Source of the DNA: Bacillus sp. ISL-55
Lineage (GTDB): Bacteria > Bacillota > Bacilli > Bacillales > Cytobacillaceae
NCBI RefSeq assembly: GCF_018613155.1
Contig: NZ_JAGGQU010000013.1
Location: forward strand, 129,372-193,371
Reading direction: 5' to 3'
Length of the DNA stretch: 64,000 nucleotides
Notes under the pieces: model-generated
Databases searched by the model: none
The model's input: only the letters and a program-made list of their open reading frames with translations
What the model was told of the DNA's origin: nothing
Translations under genes and position numbers: made by a program
Part shown: piece after piece, positions 52,566 through 61,505 of the stretch
Position numbering within the stretch: the first letter of the stretch is position 1
How the letters are laid out: every line of letters starts with the position of its first letter

Positions 52566-52748
52566 CGCCTTGTTCAGCCCCGACAAGCGCTGGAGGGCCG
52601 ACCAATGAAGTCGTTCTTTGACTTCATTGGGCGGACCGAAATCGAAAAGTGTAGCCGACTGCCCAGAAACGCAGAAACTGGAGACTCGGAGTTTCTAGGA
52701 GGCGAATCTAGACAAGCGACTCGAGGGGCTAGGCGCTGGAGCTAGACA
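52566..52748. repeat. Intergenic repeat R1, long copy
   Basis: Full-length reference copy of R1, starting CGCCTTGTTCAGCCCCGACA, with a 75-bp internal block absent from the 39171 copy and an internal palindrome around TGAAGTCGTTCTTTGACTTCA-like sequence. It follows the DUF1540 gene; no coding frame is convincing. Confidence 0.88.
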
Positions 52749-52784
52749 ATTCTCAAAGTGAAAATTATACTTTATCTCATGAAT

Positions 52785-52807
52785 AAGACCGGGTCAGCCC
52801 CGGTCTT
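52785..52807 (+). terminator. Terminator between the DUF1540 and CPBP genes
   Basis: AAGACCGG / CCGGTCTT with TTTTTAT on the plus strand; the minus-strand side is weaker. Confidence 0.7.
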
Positions 52808-52814
52808 TTTATAT

Positions 52815-53447
52815 TTACCGTATGATAAACCAATACACACAGATGATTCCCAAGTCACTCAGAACATGGCCGAAGATCGCGGCTGTTATCGTCCCTGTTT
52901 TCTCTCTTATATAACCCCAAAATATGCCCGCAATGAAGACAGGCACAGCTGCAATAATGCCATAAAAACCGTCGAAAATCGGAATCACCGAGAGCAAATG
53001 GTACAAAGTATAAAAAGCTGCCGTCATTAACACCGCATACTTCGCTGACCCTTCCATTCTCAGCTTTTCATAGATATGCCCTCTCCAATAAACTTCCTCC
53101 AGAATCGGATTAGCCACCAGCAGGACCAGCACGAGCCATATCTCACCGGGTCCAGAAAAACCCCATTCCCAAAGCAGAACCCTTAATTGATCGATATCCA
53201 TAAGATAAATATGCAGCCATTTTATCCCCCAAAAAATGAATAGGAAAAAGAGCAGACCGCTCCCAAATCCCAACATAACAGCCTTGCTTGTCACTTTGAA
53301 TCTTTCCCTTTGAATTCCACGTCCAAGCAACGGGACTGCAAGAAGCCAGCTATAAAAGAGTATAAAGGCAGCTATGACGCTCTCCAGCACTTGCAGCCCG
53401 ATGAAAATCATGAAAGCAGGTCCAAGCAAAAGTAAAAGTCTTTTCAT
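52815..53447 (-). CDS. CPBP-family intramembrane metalloprotease
   Basis: About 210 aa, seven or so helices. The CAAX-protease (Abi) motifs are EEVYWRGHIYEKL (about 118-130), carrying the EExxxR pair, and IFGHVLSDLG near the C-terminus with the metal His. Relatives process prenyl proteins or bacteriocins, or cleave membrane regulators. It is 7 bp after the alpha/beta-hydrolase gene, so probably cotranscribed. The ATG at 53447 is chosen; a GTG two codons upstream is possible. Confidence 0.85.
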   Translation of the reverse strand: MKRLLLLLGPAFMIFIGLQVLESVIAAFILFYSWLLAVPLLGRGIQRERFKVTSKAVMLGFGSGLLFFLFIFWGIKWLHIYLMDIDQLRVLLWEWGFSGPGEIWLVLVLLVANPILEEVYWRGHIYEKLRMEGSAKYAVLMTAAFYTLYHLLSVIPIFDGFYGIIAAVPVFIAGIFWGYIREKTGTITAAIFGHVLSDLGIICVYWFIIR

Positions 53448-53453
53448 ATCCAC

Positions 53454-54254
53454 CTACCCCAGTCCTGCTTGCTTCTCTTTATTATCATTGAGCGGCTTTA
53501 AAAAAGCGTCGACAATCGCATTAAATTCATAATGTGACCTGGGTGGCAGCTGATGGGTGCCACTCTTTATATACACCACTTGGGTTTGGGGAGCCTTTTT
53601 TTGAAAAGGAATGCGGTAGCGGTGCATCGGCTTTTCCAGTGAACCGTATATCAGAAGGATAGGCATATCCAGCTTATGAAGCTGGCTGGTGGAATCATAA
53701 TGCAGCCCAGATTGGATATACTCATACGAACGCTGAGCATCTGATCGCCTGGCTAACTCAAAGATTTCTTTTTCATCTTCATAATCCAATTTATGAAACT
53801 TTGCCTGCCATTTTGCAGCAAGAGACACTTGACCGAATTTAACCATCAGCTGCACTAACTTAATTACAAGCTTTGGGATAAAAGTATCAATCTTTGAAAA
53901 ACCGCCAGACAAGATTAACGCAGCTGAGCGTTCAGGATACCTCAGTGCAAATTCCTGGGCAACCAATCCGCCATGGGAATATCCGCATAGCACAGCTTTG
54001 TGAATACCTATTCCATCCAGCAACATTTTTAGATCATCCGCAAGTCCCTCTATGCTTAAATATTTGTTTCCCTTCGAACTTCGCCCATGCCCGGCAATGT
54101 CGTAAAAGATGGTCTTACAGCGATCGGATAGTGCCTCTTGATACTTAAAAACATTGTGCCCCATCACAAAAGGATGAATGAACACAACAGGCAGCCCATC
54201 ACCTTTTATTTGATAGTAAAGTGAGAGAGAGTCATCGATTTTGGCATATGGCAT
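53454..54254 (-). CDS. Alpha/beta-fold hydrolase
   Basis: 266 aa. The nucleophile elbow GYSHGG (about 92-97), acid region LIYGSLEKPMHR and catalytic His in SGTHQLPPRSHYE define a serine hydrolase, close to the BioH/haloperoxidase group. Substrate unknown. It precedes the CPBP protease gene and follows metG by about 90 bp without a clear terminator, so read-through from metG cannot be excluded. Confidence 0.85.
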   Translation of the reverse strand: MPYAKIDDSLSLYYQIKGDGLPVVFIHPFVMGHNVFKYQEALSDRCKTIFYDIAGHGRSSKGNKYLSIEGLADDLKMLLDGIGIHKAVLCGYSHGGLVAQEFALRYPERSAALILSGGFSKIDTFIPKLVIKLVQLMVKFGQVSLAAKWQAKFHKLDYEDEKEIFELARRSDAQRSYEYIQSGLHYDSTSQLHKLDMPILLIYGSLEKPMHRYRIPFQKKAPQTQVVYIKSGTHQLPPRSHYEFNAIVDAFLKPLNDNKEKQAGLG

Positions 54255-54343
54255 AAATAGTTCAACCCCTTTATGCTTGCCTTTACCCGAATTTAAGGCA
54301 CGGTAAATAACTTTTATTTTTGACCTTTTTAAAAATAAGAGTT

Positions 54344-55981
54344 TTAAACATTCTCTCGTCTCTTCAACTCTTCCAGCTCGTGGGTGATTAGGTCTGGATC
54401 AAGTCGTTCAAATAATGGTTCTACATGATTTAGGCCAATTGATTTCACTTCTATAGGGACCCAGCTGTGTTCCGTTATTAGCAGCATGCCTTTAACCTTT
54501 TCGCTTGAAAAAGGAAGGAATGGCGACAGGATATTGGCAAGGTTCGCAATGATATATATGCTATCCGCCAGCGTCTGCTTGCATGCTTCAGGGTTTTCGT
54601 CCACCTGCTTCCATGGTTGTTGTTCATCGAAGTATTTGTTTGCATATCTCACTAATTCAAACACTTTTTCCAGTGCTTTTTTAAAGCTGGCGTTTTCAAT
54701 ATTCCTTCCCGTTTCTACGTAAAGCAAATCTACTCTGTTCACTATTTCTTTGTTAATCTCTTTTTCAGGAAGAACGCCTCCAAATGACTTTTGAATGAAT
54801 TTCAAGGTGCGATTCACCAAGTTCCCATAAGCGCCCAACAGTTCACTATTGTGACTATAGATTAACTCCTTCCATGAAAAATCTGCATCCCGGCTTTCCG
54901 GTGCATTAATGGCCAGAAAATAGCGGATTGAATCCGGGTCGTATTTTTCTATGATATTCGGTACCCAAACTGCCCAATTTCTGCTTGTGGACAATTTTTT
55001 CTTTTCCAATGTGAGATATTCATTAGAAACGATGTGGGCAGGCAATGCATCGATATCAAGTCCTTTAAGAATCCCTGGCCAAATGATGGTATGGAACGGG
55101 ATATTATCTTTCCCATGTACATAATAGGATTGAGCGCCAGAATTCCAGAACGCTGCGTCTTCCTGTCCCGTTTCTTCAGCCCAAAGCTTGCTTGCTGTGT
55201 AATAACCTGAAACCGCCTCAATCCAAACATAAATTTTCTTCTCTTCATAGCCTTTAACAGGCACACTTACCCCATTAGGCAAATCCCTGGAAACTGCCCG
55301 ATCCTGAAGGCCTTCATGCAAGTATCTCTTCGTCAAAGATATGGCGTTCTCTCTCCAGAGCTGATTTTGTTCAGCATTCTGTGTATACTTATCCAATTCA
55401 TTTTGGAGTGAACTTAACGCAAAGTAAAAATGCTGAGTTGCTCTCGTTGTTGGCGGAGCGCCGCATATTTTGCACTTTCTCTCCAGCAAATCGAGCGGTT
55501 CAAGTACGCTTGAGCAATAATCACATTGATCACCACGAGCGTTCGCTCCGCACTTTGGACAAGTTCCCTCTACATAACGGTCAGGCAAAAACTGCTGGTC
55601 CTGCTCACAATACGTCTGTTCAATTTCCTTCTTGTAGATCAACCCTTTATCAAGCAGCTTCAGAAAGATTTCCTGAACGATTTTATGGTGGTGGGCGGTA
55701 TCGGTTCTTGTGTAGATATCATACGAGAAACCAAGTTTAGCAAAGCTTTCCTTGAACTCATGGTGGTATCTGTCAGCAATTTCTTTTGGTGACACACCTT
55801 CTTGTTTCGCTCTAATTGTAATCGGCGTCCCATTGCAGTCACTGCCAGAGACATATAGAACCTGTTCTCCTTTTAAACGGTAATACCTCGCTAAAATATC
55901 CCCGGGCAGCAGGCTCGAAATATGCCCCAGATGCATCGAACCATTAGCATAAGCCCATGCTCCTCCGATAAAAACACTCAT
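54344..55981 (-). CDS. metG: Methionyl-tRNA synthetase, second (archaeal-like) type
   Basis: 545 aa, charges tRNA-Met. The HIGH-type motif is [10 protein letters not shown] (about 14-23). A double zinc knuckle is seen: CPKCG ... CDYCSS ... CKICGAPP (about 135-175). The second class I signature is the unusual KKLSTSRNW (about 330). There is no C-terminal tRNA-binding domain. This resembles MetRS2, an extra enzyme of some Gram-positives that resists MetRS inhibitors, rather than the housekeeping MetS. It has its own T-box leader. Origin by transfer is likely. Confidence 0.9.
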   Translation of the reverse strand: MSVFIGGAWAYANGSMHLGHISSLLPGDILARYYRLKGEQVLYVSGSDCNGTPITIRAKQEGVSPKEIADRYHHEFKESFAKLGFSYDIYTRTDTAHHHKIVQEIFLKLLDKGLIYKKEIEQTYCEQDQQFLPDRYVEGTCPKCGANARGDQCDYCSSVLEPLDLLERKCKICGAPPTTRATQHFYFALSSLQNELDKYTQNAEQNQLWRENAISLTKRYLHEGLQDRAVSRDLPNGVSVPVKGYEEKKIYVWIEAVSGYYTASKLWAEETGQEDAAFWNSGAQSYYVHGKDNIPFHTIIWPGILKGLDIDALPAHIVSNEYLTLEKKKLSTSRNWAVWVPNIIEKYDPDSIRYFLAINAPESRDADFSWKELIYSHNSELLGAYGNLVNRTLKFIQKSFGGVLPEKEINKEIVNRVDLLYVETGRNIENASFKKALEKVFELVRYANKYFDEQQPWKQVDENPEACKQTLADSIYIIANLANILSPFLPFSSEKVKGMLLITEHSWVPIEVKSIGLNHVEPLFERLDPDLITHELEELKRRENV

Positions 55982-55994
55982 TTTGAAGACCTCC

Positions 55995-56335
55995 TTATAA
56001 AATTGAAAAAAAATAAAAAAACCCCGCCCTTAACTGCAATAGTTAAGGACGAGGTTTGGGATCCCACGTGTTACCACCTTATTTCGCAAACGGTTCACAC
56101 CATTTGCCTCAGCAAGTACGGAGCATATGATTGCCTGCTCTTATACTGTGACATTGATAACGAGTGCCAAATCTCGCCGTAACCTACTTATGCCAAAAAG
56201 CATGTTCAGAACGGAGCTCAGAGACCATTTTTCAAGTGACTGTCTTTGCTTCTTTTCAGCTTCCGAAGCTCTCTGTAAAAAACAGGGGCACTCTACTTTT
56301 TCTCTTCATTGCTTTTAAAAAGTTATTAATCCGAT
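55995..56335 (-). promoter_or_regulatory. T-box leader of metG, candidate AUG specifier
   Basis: The minus strand shows stem I elements (CAGAGAGCTTCGGAAGCTG), a GAAAAATGGTC stretch with AUG in specifier position (56226-56228), the T-box AAGGTGGTAACACGTGGG (about 56064-56081) and a terminator CCTCGTCCTTAACT / AGTTAAGGGCGGGG with TTTTTT. Uncharged tRNA-Met is the expected signal. Confidence 0.9.
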
Positions 56336-56563
56336 TTTATTCAGATTGAACCAAGAAGTCAATGATCTTTTGACAATAAAACAAAAAACTTCCTCCGCAA
56401 CCAAGATAAACCACTTTGTGCCTGCGTGTATATAAGACAGTGCAAATGGCGGGTAAACTGACATCAGTTTTGGACACGCCATTTTTCTAATATATTTTAT
56501 ATCGGCTCGAAAATATATTGATTCTTATTCAGCATTAGCACCTGTTTGATGAAGATGGACTAA

Positions 56564-56760
56564 TTAATCAGAAATAATGAGTCCATCTTCTGCAATTTGC
56601 CCCTGGACAGTAGAATTTGGGTTTTCAACCAATTCAAAGGATACTTTTTGTCCATGTTTTAGAAATCTGAATCCATCAGGAAACCTTTCCGAATCAAGTA
56701 AAATAGAACTGAAATTATGAAAAAAATCGCTGATTGGCGAGTCTATTATAAACCAGTGAA
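56564..56760 (-). pseudogene. Startless open frame, possible gene remnant
   Basis: About 64 codons, in frame to a TAA at 56564, with no ATG, GTG or TTG start suited to translation. It encodes HWFIIDSPISDFFHNF then GFRFLKHGQKVSFELVEN and ends GQIAEDGLIISD. The KHGQKVSFELVENP part recalls the C-terminal half of a cold-shock/OB domain. It overlaps nothing known. The remaining gap (56341-56563) holds a loose hairpin at 56441-56488 and nothing else recognised. Confidence 0.35.
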
Positions 56761-56771
56761 AGCAACAACTA

Positions 56772-57677
56772 TTATAAAGTGTTTTTCGGCTTCTTGATTG
56801 ATATTTTTTTTAATATGTTCCTTCCAGCTAACAACGCAAAATATAAAGGAATTGTGACAAGTAATATTACATAAAGGTCTCGTCCAGCAAGGTAAGTGGC
56901 AGAGTGAAGACCTTTTATAAGTAAGTGAGCAAACAGGTACGAGATAGGCAATAGAATCATTTTTTCTAGTCCATTTCTTATTTTTTCCTTCTTAATGAAT
57001 ATGACCAATCCAATTCCACAAATAAGTAAAAATCCTATAGCAAACAACACATAGTAGCTTAAAACAAGCCGAGGTAACGTCATGACAGAACCATCCGTTA
57101 TTGGATCTCCATAAATTAAAGTATTTTCAATTCCATCGGTATTGTAATAGTAGATCGAAGCGACCGTTTCCCCATTCGGGTTTAAGACCGTATTTTCCAG
57201 GTTGTTTTTGTTTATTTTCTGTTGCCAAATCGTTTCCCATGTAGTTATATCATAGACATAACCTGAATTGTCTGCTGCTGGATATTGATTTACATTATAT
57301 CCAGAGACTTCTTCACTAAAATTCAAAAGTACAGTTCCATCATCCCTTTCAATAATTGAAACCGCATTTTCATTATAAGAGATGTATGCTGGGGTTGTCA
57401 GATAAGCGATTGTAACCACTGCAAAAACCAATGTTACCATGACTGAAAGAATAATCGTTTGCAGCTTTTTCTTTCGCAATGTATTTTGTATGTTTCTTAA
57501 GGGAGCTATATCGGTATCTACTGGCGGTTCTTCAAAAGTCCTCATTTCTTCAAGTCGTTTTTTACAGTCCTCACAAGAAGCTATATGTTCTTCAACTAGA
57601 TCTCTAGTATCTTGACTTGCCATATCCTCGACATATAACGGCAGTATATCCCTAATCATATTACAGCTAATTTTCAT
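56772..57677 (-). CDS. Zinc-finger anti-sigma factor
   Basis: 301 aa. The N-terminal anti-sigma zinc domain shows CNMIRDILPLYVEDMASQDT then VEEHIASCEDCKKRLEEM, i.e. the H-x3-C-x2-C pattern. One helix near 75-95 is followed by an extracytoplasmic segment, and further helices (about 205-290) make it polytopic. It would sequester the ECF factor encoded just upstream (4-bp overlap) until an unknown surface signal arrives. Such modules are usually specific; its trigger cannot be told. Confidence 0.88.
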   Translation of the reverse strand: MKISCNMIRDILPLYVEDMASQDTRDLVEEHIASCEDCKKRLEEMRTFEEPPVDTDIAPLRNIQNTLRKKKLQTIILSVMVTLVFAVVTIAYLTTPAYISYNENAVSIIERDDGTVLLNFSEEVSGYNVNQYPAADNSGYVYDITTWETIWQQKINKNNLENTVLNPNGETVASIYYYNTDGIENTLIYGDPITDGSVMTLPRLVLSYYVLFAIGFLLICGIGLVIFIKKEKIRNGLEKMILLPISYLFAHLLIKGLHSATYLAGRDLYVILLVTIPLYFALLAGRNILKKISIKKPKNTL

Positions 57678-58162
57678 CGATAATCCTCCGATCGCGCTTT
57701 AATTTTTTCTCTAGCACGGTGATAAGTAACACAAGCCCAGTTTTCACTTTTACCAAACAATTTGCCAATTTGCTTAAATGACAGTTCTCCAAATGCACGG
57801 AGAGTAAAGACCTTTTTGTATGGCTCTTTCAAATTCCGGATAACTTCATGTACCTTCATAGACGCTTCTGAAATGGCTATTTCTTGTTCTACATTGTCTC
57901 CACTAGCTGATTCTGGAACCGACTCAAGATCCACCAAGCTTTTATTCTTACGCAAATAAGAGTAATAACTGTTTTTGGCAATTTGGCATAACCAAACACG
58001 AATATCACTATTCCCTCTGAAACTGTCTAGCGATGTTAATGCCTTCATAAAAGTTTCCGAAGTGATATCTTCAGCGATATGCTTATCGCCACACAAACTA
58101 TACACATATAAAAATACATCTTTAAAGTATGTATTATAAATATCCTCAAGCTGTGTCACCAT
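57674..58162 (-). CDS. ECF-type RNA polymerase sigma factor
   Basis: 162-aa sigma-70 group IV factor with region 2 (DVFLYVYSLCGDKHIAEDIT) and region 4 (LPEPYKKVF-like LKEPYKKVFTLRAFGELSFK). It directs RNA polymerase to promoters of the type found just upstream (TGTAAG-N16-CGTCTT). The overlap with the anti-sigma gene is four bases. Ribosome binding site AAGGAGGTGAG. Confidence 0.92.
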   Translation of the reverse strand: MVTQLEDIYNTYFKDVFLYVYSLCGDKHIAEDITSETFMKALTSLDSFRGNSDIRVWLCQIAKNSYYSYLRKNKSLVDLESVPESASGDNVEQEIAISEASMKVHEVIRNLKEPYKKVFTLRAFGELSFKQIGKLFGKSENWACVTYHRAREKIKARSEDYR

Positions 58163-58179
58163 CTCACCTCCTTACATAT

Positions 58180-58207
58180 AAGACGCGATAAACTCAAATA
58201 TCTTACA
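58180..58207 (-). promoter_or_regulatory. Candidate ECF autoregulated promoter
   Basis: Minus strand TGTAAG-N16-CGTCTT, the TGTAAC/CGTC form used by several Bacillus ECF sigmas, about 18 bases before the sigma gene start. Confidence 0.6.
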
Positions 58208-58312
58208 ATAATATAAGAAAAACCGTACAAAATACTAACGGGTTTACTTGTGAGGTGCAAACGTTAAATCACAGTGCTAATCGCACCTCAAATAGCAGTA
58301 TATTTCACGGGC

Positions 58313-58350
58313 AAAAAGGCTCAGAGTTATTTTCTACTCTAAGCCTTTTT
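58313..58350 (-). terminator. Terminator after the 143-aa membrane-protein gene region
   Basis: AAAAAGGCTCAGAGT / ACTCTAAGCCTTTTT, usable in both directions, between the 58398 gene end and the ECF promoter. Confidence 0.75.
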
Positions 58351-58397
58351 GTGTTATGTTATTTAACTAAAGCACCCGTTAGTGGAAAACTCTCCCT

Positions 58398-58829
58398 TTA
58401 TTCTTCGATATTTTCATCTTGTCGTTTTTTTCGTAGATTATAGATATAGACTATTGGAATAAGACCGCAAATAAATAATATTCCACCCACAATTACCCCA
58501 TTGGTAAAAGTAAAGCCATCAGTGAGCGATACAAAAAAACCTACAACAGTTGAAATTAAAACAAGTACAACCAGCGAAATATTTAGACTTTTTTGTGGGT
58601 TAACTTTATTATTTTCGTGGTCTGCACTAATACTCATTGATAAATATGTAGAAATAACCGTAGTTATTATAAACACAAGCCATAAGGGATTTTCTCTCAT
58701 TCCATCTAACCCTTTTGTAACTAAGTCATATCCTAAAATTCCAAGAATACCAACAGTTTGAACGATATATGCAATGCGGATGTTTTTTAAATTCTGTAAT
58801 ACTAATCGTTCATCTGTAATTTTTTTCAT
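58398..58829 (-). CDS. Small polytopic membrane protein of an XRE-regulated pair
   Basis: 143 aa with four hydrophobic helices (about 18-36, 48-66, 82-101, 106-130) and a basic tail. No enzyme motif. It lies 6 bp after the XRE-type regulator, in the arrangement common in Bacillaceae of a small helix-turn-helix repressor with a membrane partner of unknown function. Ribosome binding site AAAGGAG. Confidence 0.78.
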   Translation of the reverse strand: MKKITDERLVLQNLKNIRIAYIVQTVGILGILGYDLVTKGLDGMRENPLWLVFIITTVISTYLSMSISADHENNKVNPQKSLNISLVVLVLISTVVGFFVSLTDGFTFTNGVIVGGILFICGLIPIVYIYNLRKKRQDENIEE

Positions 58830-58835
58830 TTTTAA

Positions 58836-59036
58836 TCATTCTCCTTTCTCTATCCAAAATACTTCATCTAATGTTTTATTAACTGTATAACAAATATCCA
58901 GACACAACTTTAGGGTTGGATTATATTTTCCCTTCTCAATCAAACTAATAGTTTGGCGAGTGACACCTATCTTTTCTGCCAGTTGTTGTTGCGTCAGACT
59001 TATTTGAGTACGAGCAATCTTAACTTTATTCTCCAA
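58836..59036 (-). CDS. XRE-family transcriptional regulator
   Basis: 66-aa single-domain helix-turn-helix protein. The recognition helix is in LAEKIGVTRQTISLIEKGKY (about 19-38). The start codon is TTG with AGGAGG. It probably binds the inverted repeat at 59063-59099 and represses its own operon with the membrane-protein gene. Confidence 0.9.
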   Translation of the reverse strand: MENKVKIARTQISLTQQQLAEKIGVTRQTISLIEKGKYNPTLKLCLDICYTVNKTLDEVFWIEKGE

Positions 59037-59062
59037 ACGTTATATCCCTCCTCAAATTAATT

Positions 59063-59099
59063 GTAACATATATATTACATTATTCAATATATATGTTAC
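59063..59099. promoter_or_regulatory. Candidate XRE operator
   Basis: 12-bp arms GTAACATATATA / TATATATGTTAC, 13 bp apart, about 30 bp before the XRE start. Confidence 0.55.
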
Positions 59100-59129
59100 G
59101 TTTAAAGGGGAGTTACTCTGTAAGTAAAC

Positions 59130-59156
59130 TGCTGCTTTAGCTTAATAAGGAATTCA
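59130..59156. repeat. Short intergenic repeat R3, copy 1
   Basis: Shares 26 of 27 bases (TTTAGCTTAATAAGGAATTC core) with 61805-61831. Both sit between minus-strand genes in the accessory end of the window. Confidence 0.75.
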
Positions 59157-59248
59157 ACAAAAAGGCCGTTGAACCTTTATAGCATTAGTTATTAACCCTG
59201 ATAAAAAGTCTCCGTAGTTCTCAGCTAACGCACAAATTTTCAACTAAC

Positions 59249-60283
59249 TCATTCATATTTTTTTAAGTCAATGACAATAGGCTGAAGCTCAATTTTTTTA
59301 TGACCTTTTCCAGAAGTAAGACTTGCAATTTGAATAGGCTGAATGAAGAGCTTGCTAGCTCCTTCTTTAATCGTACCAAAGTTACTTGTCCCTTTAAATG
59401 TTTTGTAGTCATCAGTTGTTTCCCCAGGTCCACTAGTTCCATCCATATACACATTACCAAGATTATCTGTTACCTGGAAAACAGGTGTCACACTTACCCA
59501 TTCTTCAAGCAGTACATCTGGTACCTCTTGTTCATATCTAATCACAGTTGATATATCAGTGAACTCCACAGAGTGAAGTGTAAAACTCACATCTTCTTTC
59601 TGTACGGTTTGATTTACAATTTGGATATCACCTTTTACACGATTCAGTGAAAAGGCAAATGACCAATCCCCTTTTACTTCTAAATCATTTGATTGACTGT
59701 AAAAGGAGCCTGGTTCCCAAGTGACTTCGATTCTTTCTGGGGGTTGATCATCTTTGAAAGCTGGAGTGAAAGTTGTTATTCCCACATAGCGGTTATCACT
59801 AATTTTCGTAAACTTAAATCCACCACCACTACCACCTGTTGCTTCACGAACATAAAACCAATTCGGTGCACGTACATCCAAGTGTCCATCAAAATTATAA
59901 TCACTTTCGATTGCAAATGACACAGTAACGTTTGTTCCGTCATATACCGCATTATCGATCATAACCGTAATACCATTGCTCGTCTGTGCAAGACCAATAT
60001 CACTCGAGAAGGTTTCAAAATCCTTGTAATCTCTCTCAGCACCATTTAAGAAACTAATGACATTATCCATAAATGGAATTTGTGATGCAAAAGAAGGGAA
60101 TGCAAAACTCGTTGCCGTACTTGCTCCAACAATGATAACAGCAGCGACCGCAATATTTCGCCAAATTGGTGCTTTTCTTCGCTTTTTGAGAACATTGTGT
60201 TTTACACGTGCCTTTTCGATATCTGTTACTTCTAATAACTCAAGTTGATCGATATCCATTTCCATCCATTCCTTCATACTCAT
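59249..60283 (-). CDS. DUF4179-type membrane-anchored anti-sigma/ sensor protein
   Basis: 344 aa: a cytoplasmic N-terminus of about 35 residues, one helix (IAVAAVIIVGASTATSFAF, about 45-63), then an extracytoplasmic beta-rich domain with the DUF4179 layout (residues about 70-190) and a second beta domain. No zinc motif is seen. Genes of this type partner with ECF sigma factors, here overlapping by four bases, so it probably restrains the sigma factor. The signal is unknown. Confidence 0.85.
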   Translation of the reverse strand: MSMKEWMEMDIDQLELLEVTDIEKARVKHNVLKKRRKAPIWRNIAVAAVIIVGASTATSFAFPSFASQIPFMDNVISFLNGAERDYKDFETFSSDIGLAQTSNGITVMIDNAVYDGTNVTVSFAIESDYNFDGHLDVRAPNWFYVREATGGSGGGFKFTKISDNRYVGITTFTPAFKDDQPPERIEVTWEPGSFYSQSNDLEVKGDWSFAFSLNRVKGDIQIVNQTVQKEDVSFTLHSVEFTDISTVIRYEQEVPDVLLEEWVSVTPVFQVTDNLGNVYMDGTSGPGETTDDYKTFKGTSNFGTIKEGASKLFIQPIQIASLTSGKGHKKIELQPIVIDLKKYE

Positions 60284-60843
60284 ATAAAGAACTCCTTTAA
60301 CTTGGCATTTTGGGCTAATACTTTCTTGCCTCGATACAGCCGATTGTCGATTGCAGCTTTCGATAGTCCCAGATTGTCAGCAATTTCAATATTTGTAAGT
60401 TCCAAATAATATTTCATTATGAAAATATCGCGGTCGATTTCCTTCAATTGACTAATCGCAAGTAACAATGCGTTTTTTTCTTGTCGTTTGAAGACAGATA
60501 CATCTGTTTCTAAAACGCTTGGTTTCTGTTCTAGTGGTGCGTCTGGCTGTTCAAATTGGCTTTGTCTTTTAGCTTTACGGTATCGATCAATTGCCCGGTA
60601 CTTCGTAATTATGCCGATCCATTTTTTAAAATCTTGTGGATTCCCTTCAAACTGATGACCATTTTGCCAAACAGCCAGAAAAACATCATTGATACATTCA
60701 TCAATTTCTGATTTCTTTATATTATGTAAAATTTTTGTGGCAATTGTTTTCACAAGCGGCATATATGCATCAATGATATATTCGAGTGCATCTTCTTTTT
60801 GTTTTTTTAATCTACTGATAAAGTTTGTTGATGAACTTTTCAT
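60280..60843 (-). CDS. ECF-type RNA polymerase sigma factor (second module)
   Basis: 187 aa. Region 2 shows DECINDVFLAVWQNGHQFEG with FKKWIGIITKYRAIDRYRKA; region 4 shows KEIDRDIFIMKYYLELTNIE then IADNLGLSKAAIDNRLYRGK. It is distinct from the sigma factor at 57674 in length and sequence. Overlap with the DUF4179 gene marks a sigma/anti-sigma pair. No clear ECF promoter was identified upstream. Confidence 0.9.
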   Translation of the reverse strand: MKSSSTNFISRLKKQKEDALEYIIDAYMPLVKTIATKILHNIKKSEIDECINDVFLAVWQNGHQFEGNPQDFKKWIGIITKYRAIDRYRKAKRQSQFEQPDAPLEQKPSVLETDVSVFKRQEKNALLLAISQLKEIDRDIFIMKYYLELTNIEIADNLGLSKAAIDNRLYRGKKVLAQNAKLKEFFI

Positions 60844-61325
60844 TTATTTTGCTCCTTAGTTGATTGGGAAAAAGCTTTTTCATTAAGTACAACGGGCTGT
60901 CCAAGAGTTCATTCTCAAAAAAGTTTTTATTTTTTATCAGGCGTATTTTCATTCGTCAAATTTAATGTGACTTGCTGGAAAACCAATGGTTTATTGTTTA
61001 GGCTTGTGATATTCAAAATGTGGGGAAAGAATAAATTAATTGATAATATAACATATTATCTAATTCCTACAATTTAGTAGTTTTTGATATTGGGACGGGG
61101 CATCTACTGAGGGAGATTGTATGAACGGCGTTTATCTTCTTAGTGGTGGGAATATTTCAAATCTTCATTCACCACCACTTGGTAGACATAAAGGACTTAT
61201 TCAGAAAAGGGAACCGTTCGCCTTTAGGAAGGGAGCTACCTTAATTGCTTCAGAGTATTCTAATTTGTGGGTCTTACTTTCACTCTGCTCAATTCTGGTG
61301 TTATATAAGATTAACGCAACAATGT

Positions 61326-61367
61326 AATTTGTTTTTGATTTATATGGGTATAAATCAAAAACAAATT
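61326..61367. repeat. Perfect 17-bp inverted repeat
   Basis: AATTTGTTTTTGATTTA, eight-base loop, TAAATCAAAAACAAATT. It is AT-rich, has no T-run and differs from the terminator that follows. Confidence 0.85.
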
Positions 61368-61379
61368 GCCAGTTGTAAG

Positions 61380-61397
61380 CCGCAAATTTTTTTGCGG
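61380..61397 (+). terminator. Terminator hairpin
   Basis: CCGCAAA / TTTGCGG followed by TTTTTT on the plus strand; no confident plus-strand gene precedes it. Confidence 0.7.
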
Positions 61398-61505
61398 TTT
61401 TTTGTCTGTCTTTTGTTCAACTAAACTGCATCGTTTGTTTAACAAGCATTCTACAAAAAAAGCATTAATCCTTACTAGATCAATGCACTTACTTCTAAGG
61501 GCTTA

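Larger units (their letters stand above)
60844..61505. other. Gene-free stretch between ECF module 2 and the 75-aa gene
   Basis: AT-rich, about 660 bases. It holds a 68-codon plus-strand frame (61121-61327) without supporting features, a long perfect inverted repeat (61326-61367) and a terminator hairpin (61380-61397). Nothing else is recognised. Confidence 0.5.

Noticed and set aside
61121-61327. 68-codon plus-strand frame
   Set aside because: A weak GAGGGAG precedes it, but the composition is not protein-like, no domain is seen, and it ends at an inverted repeat; left out as a gene.
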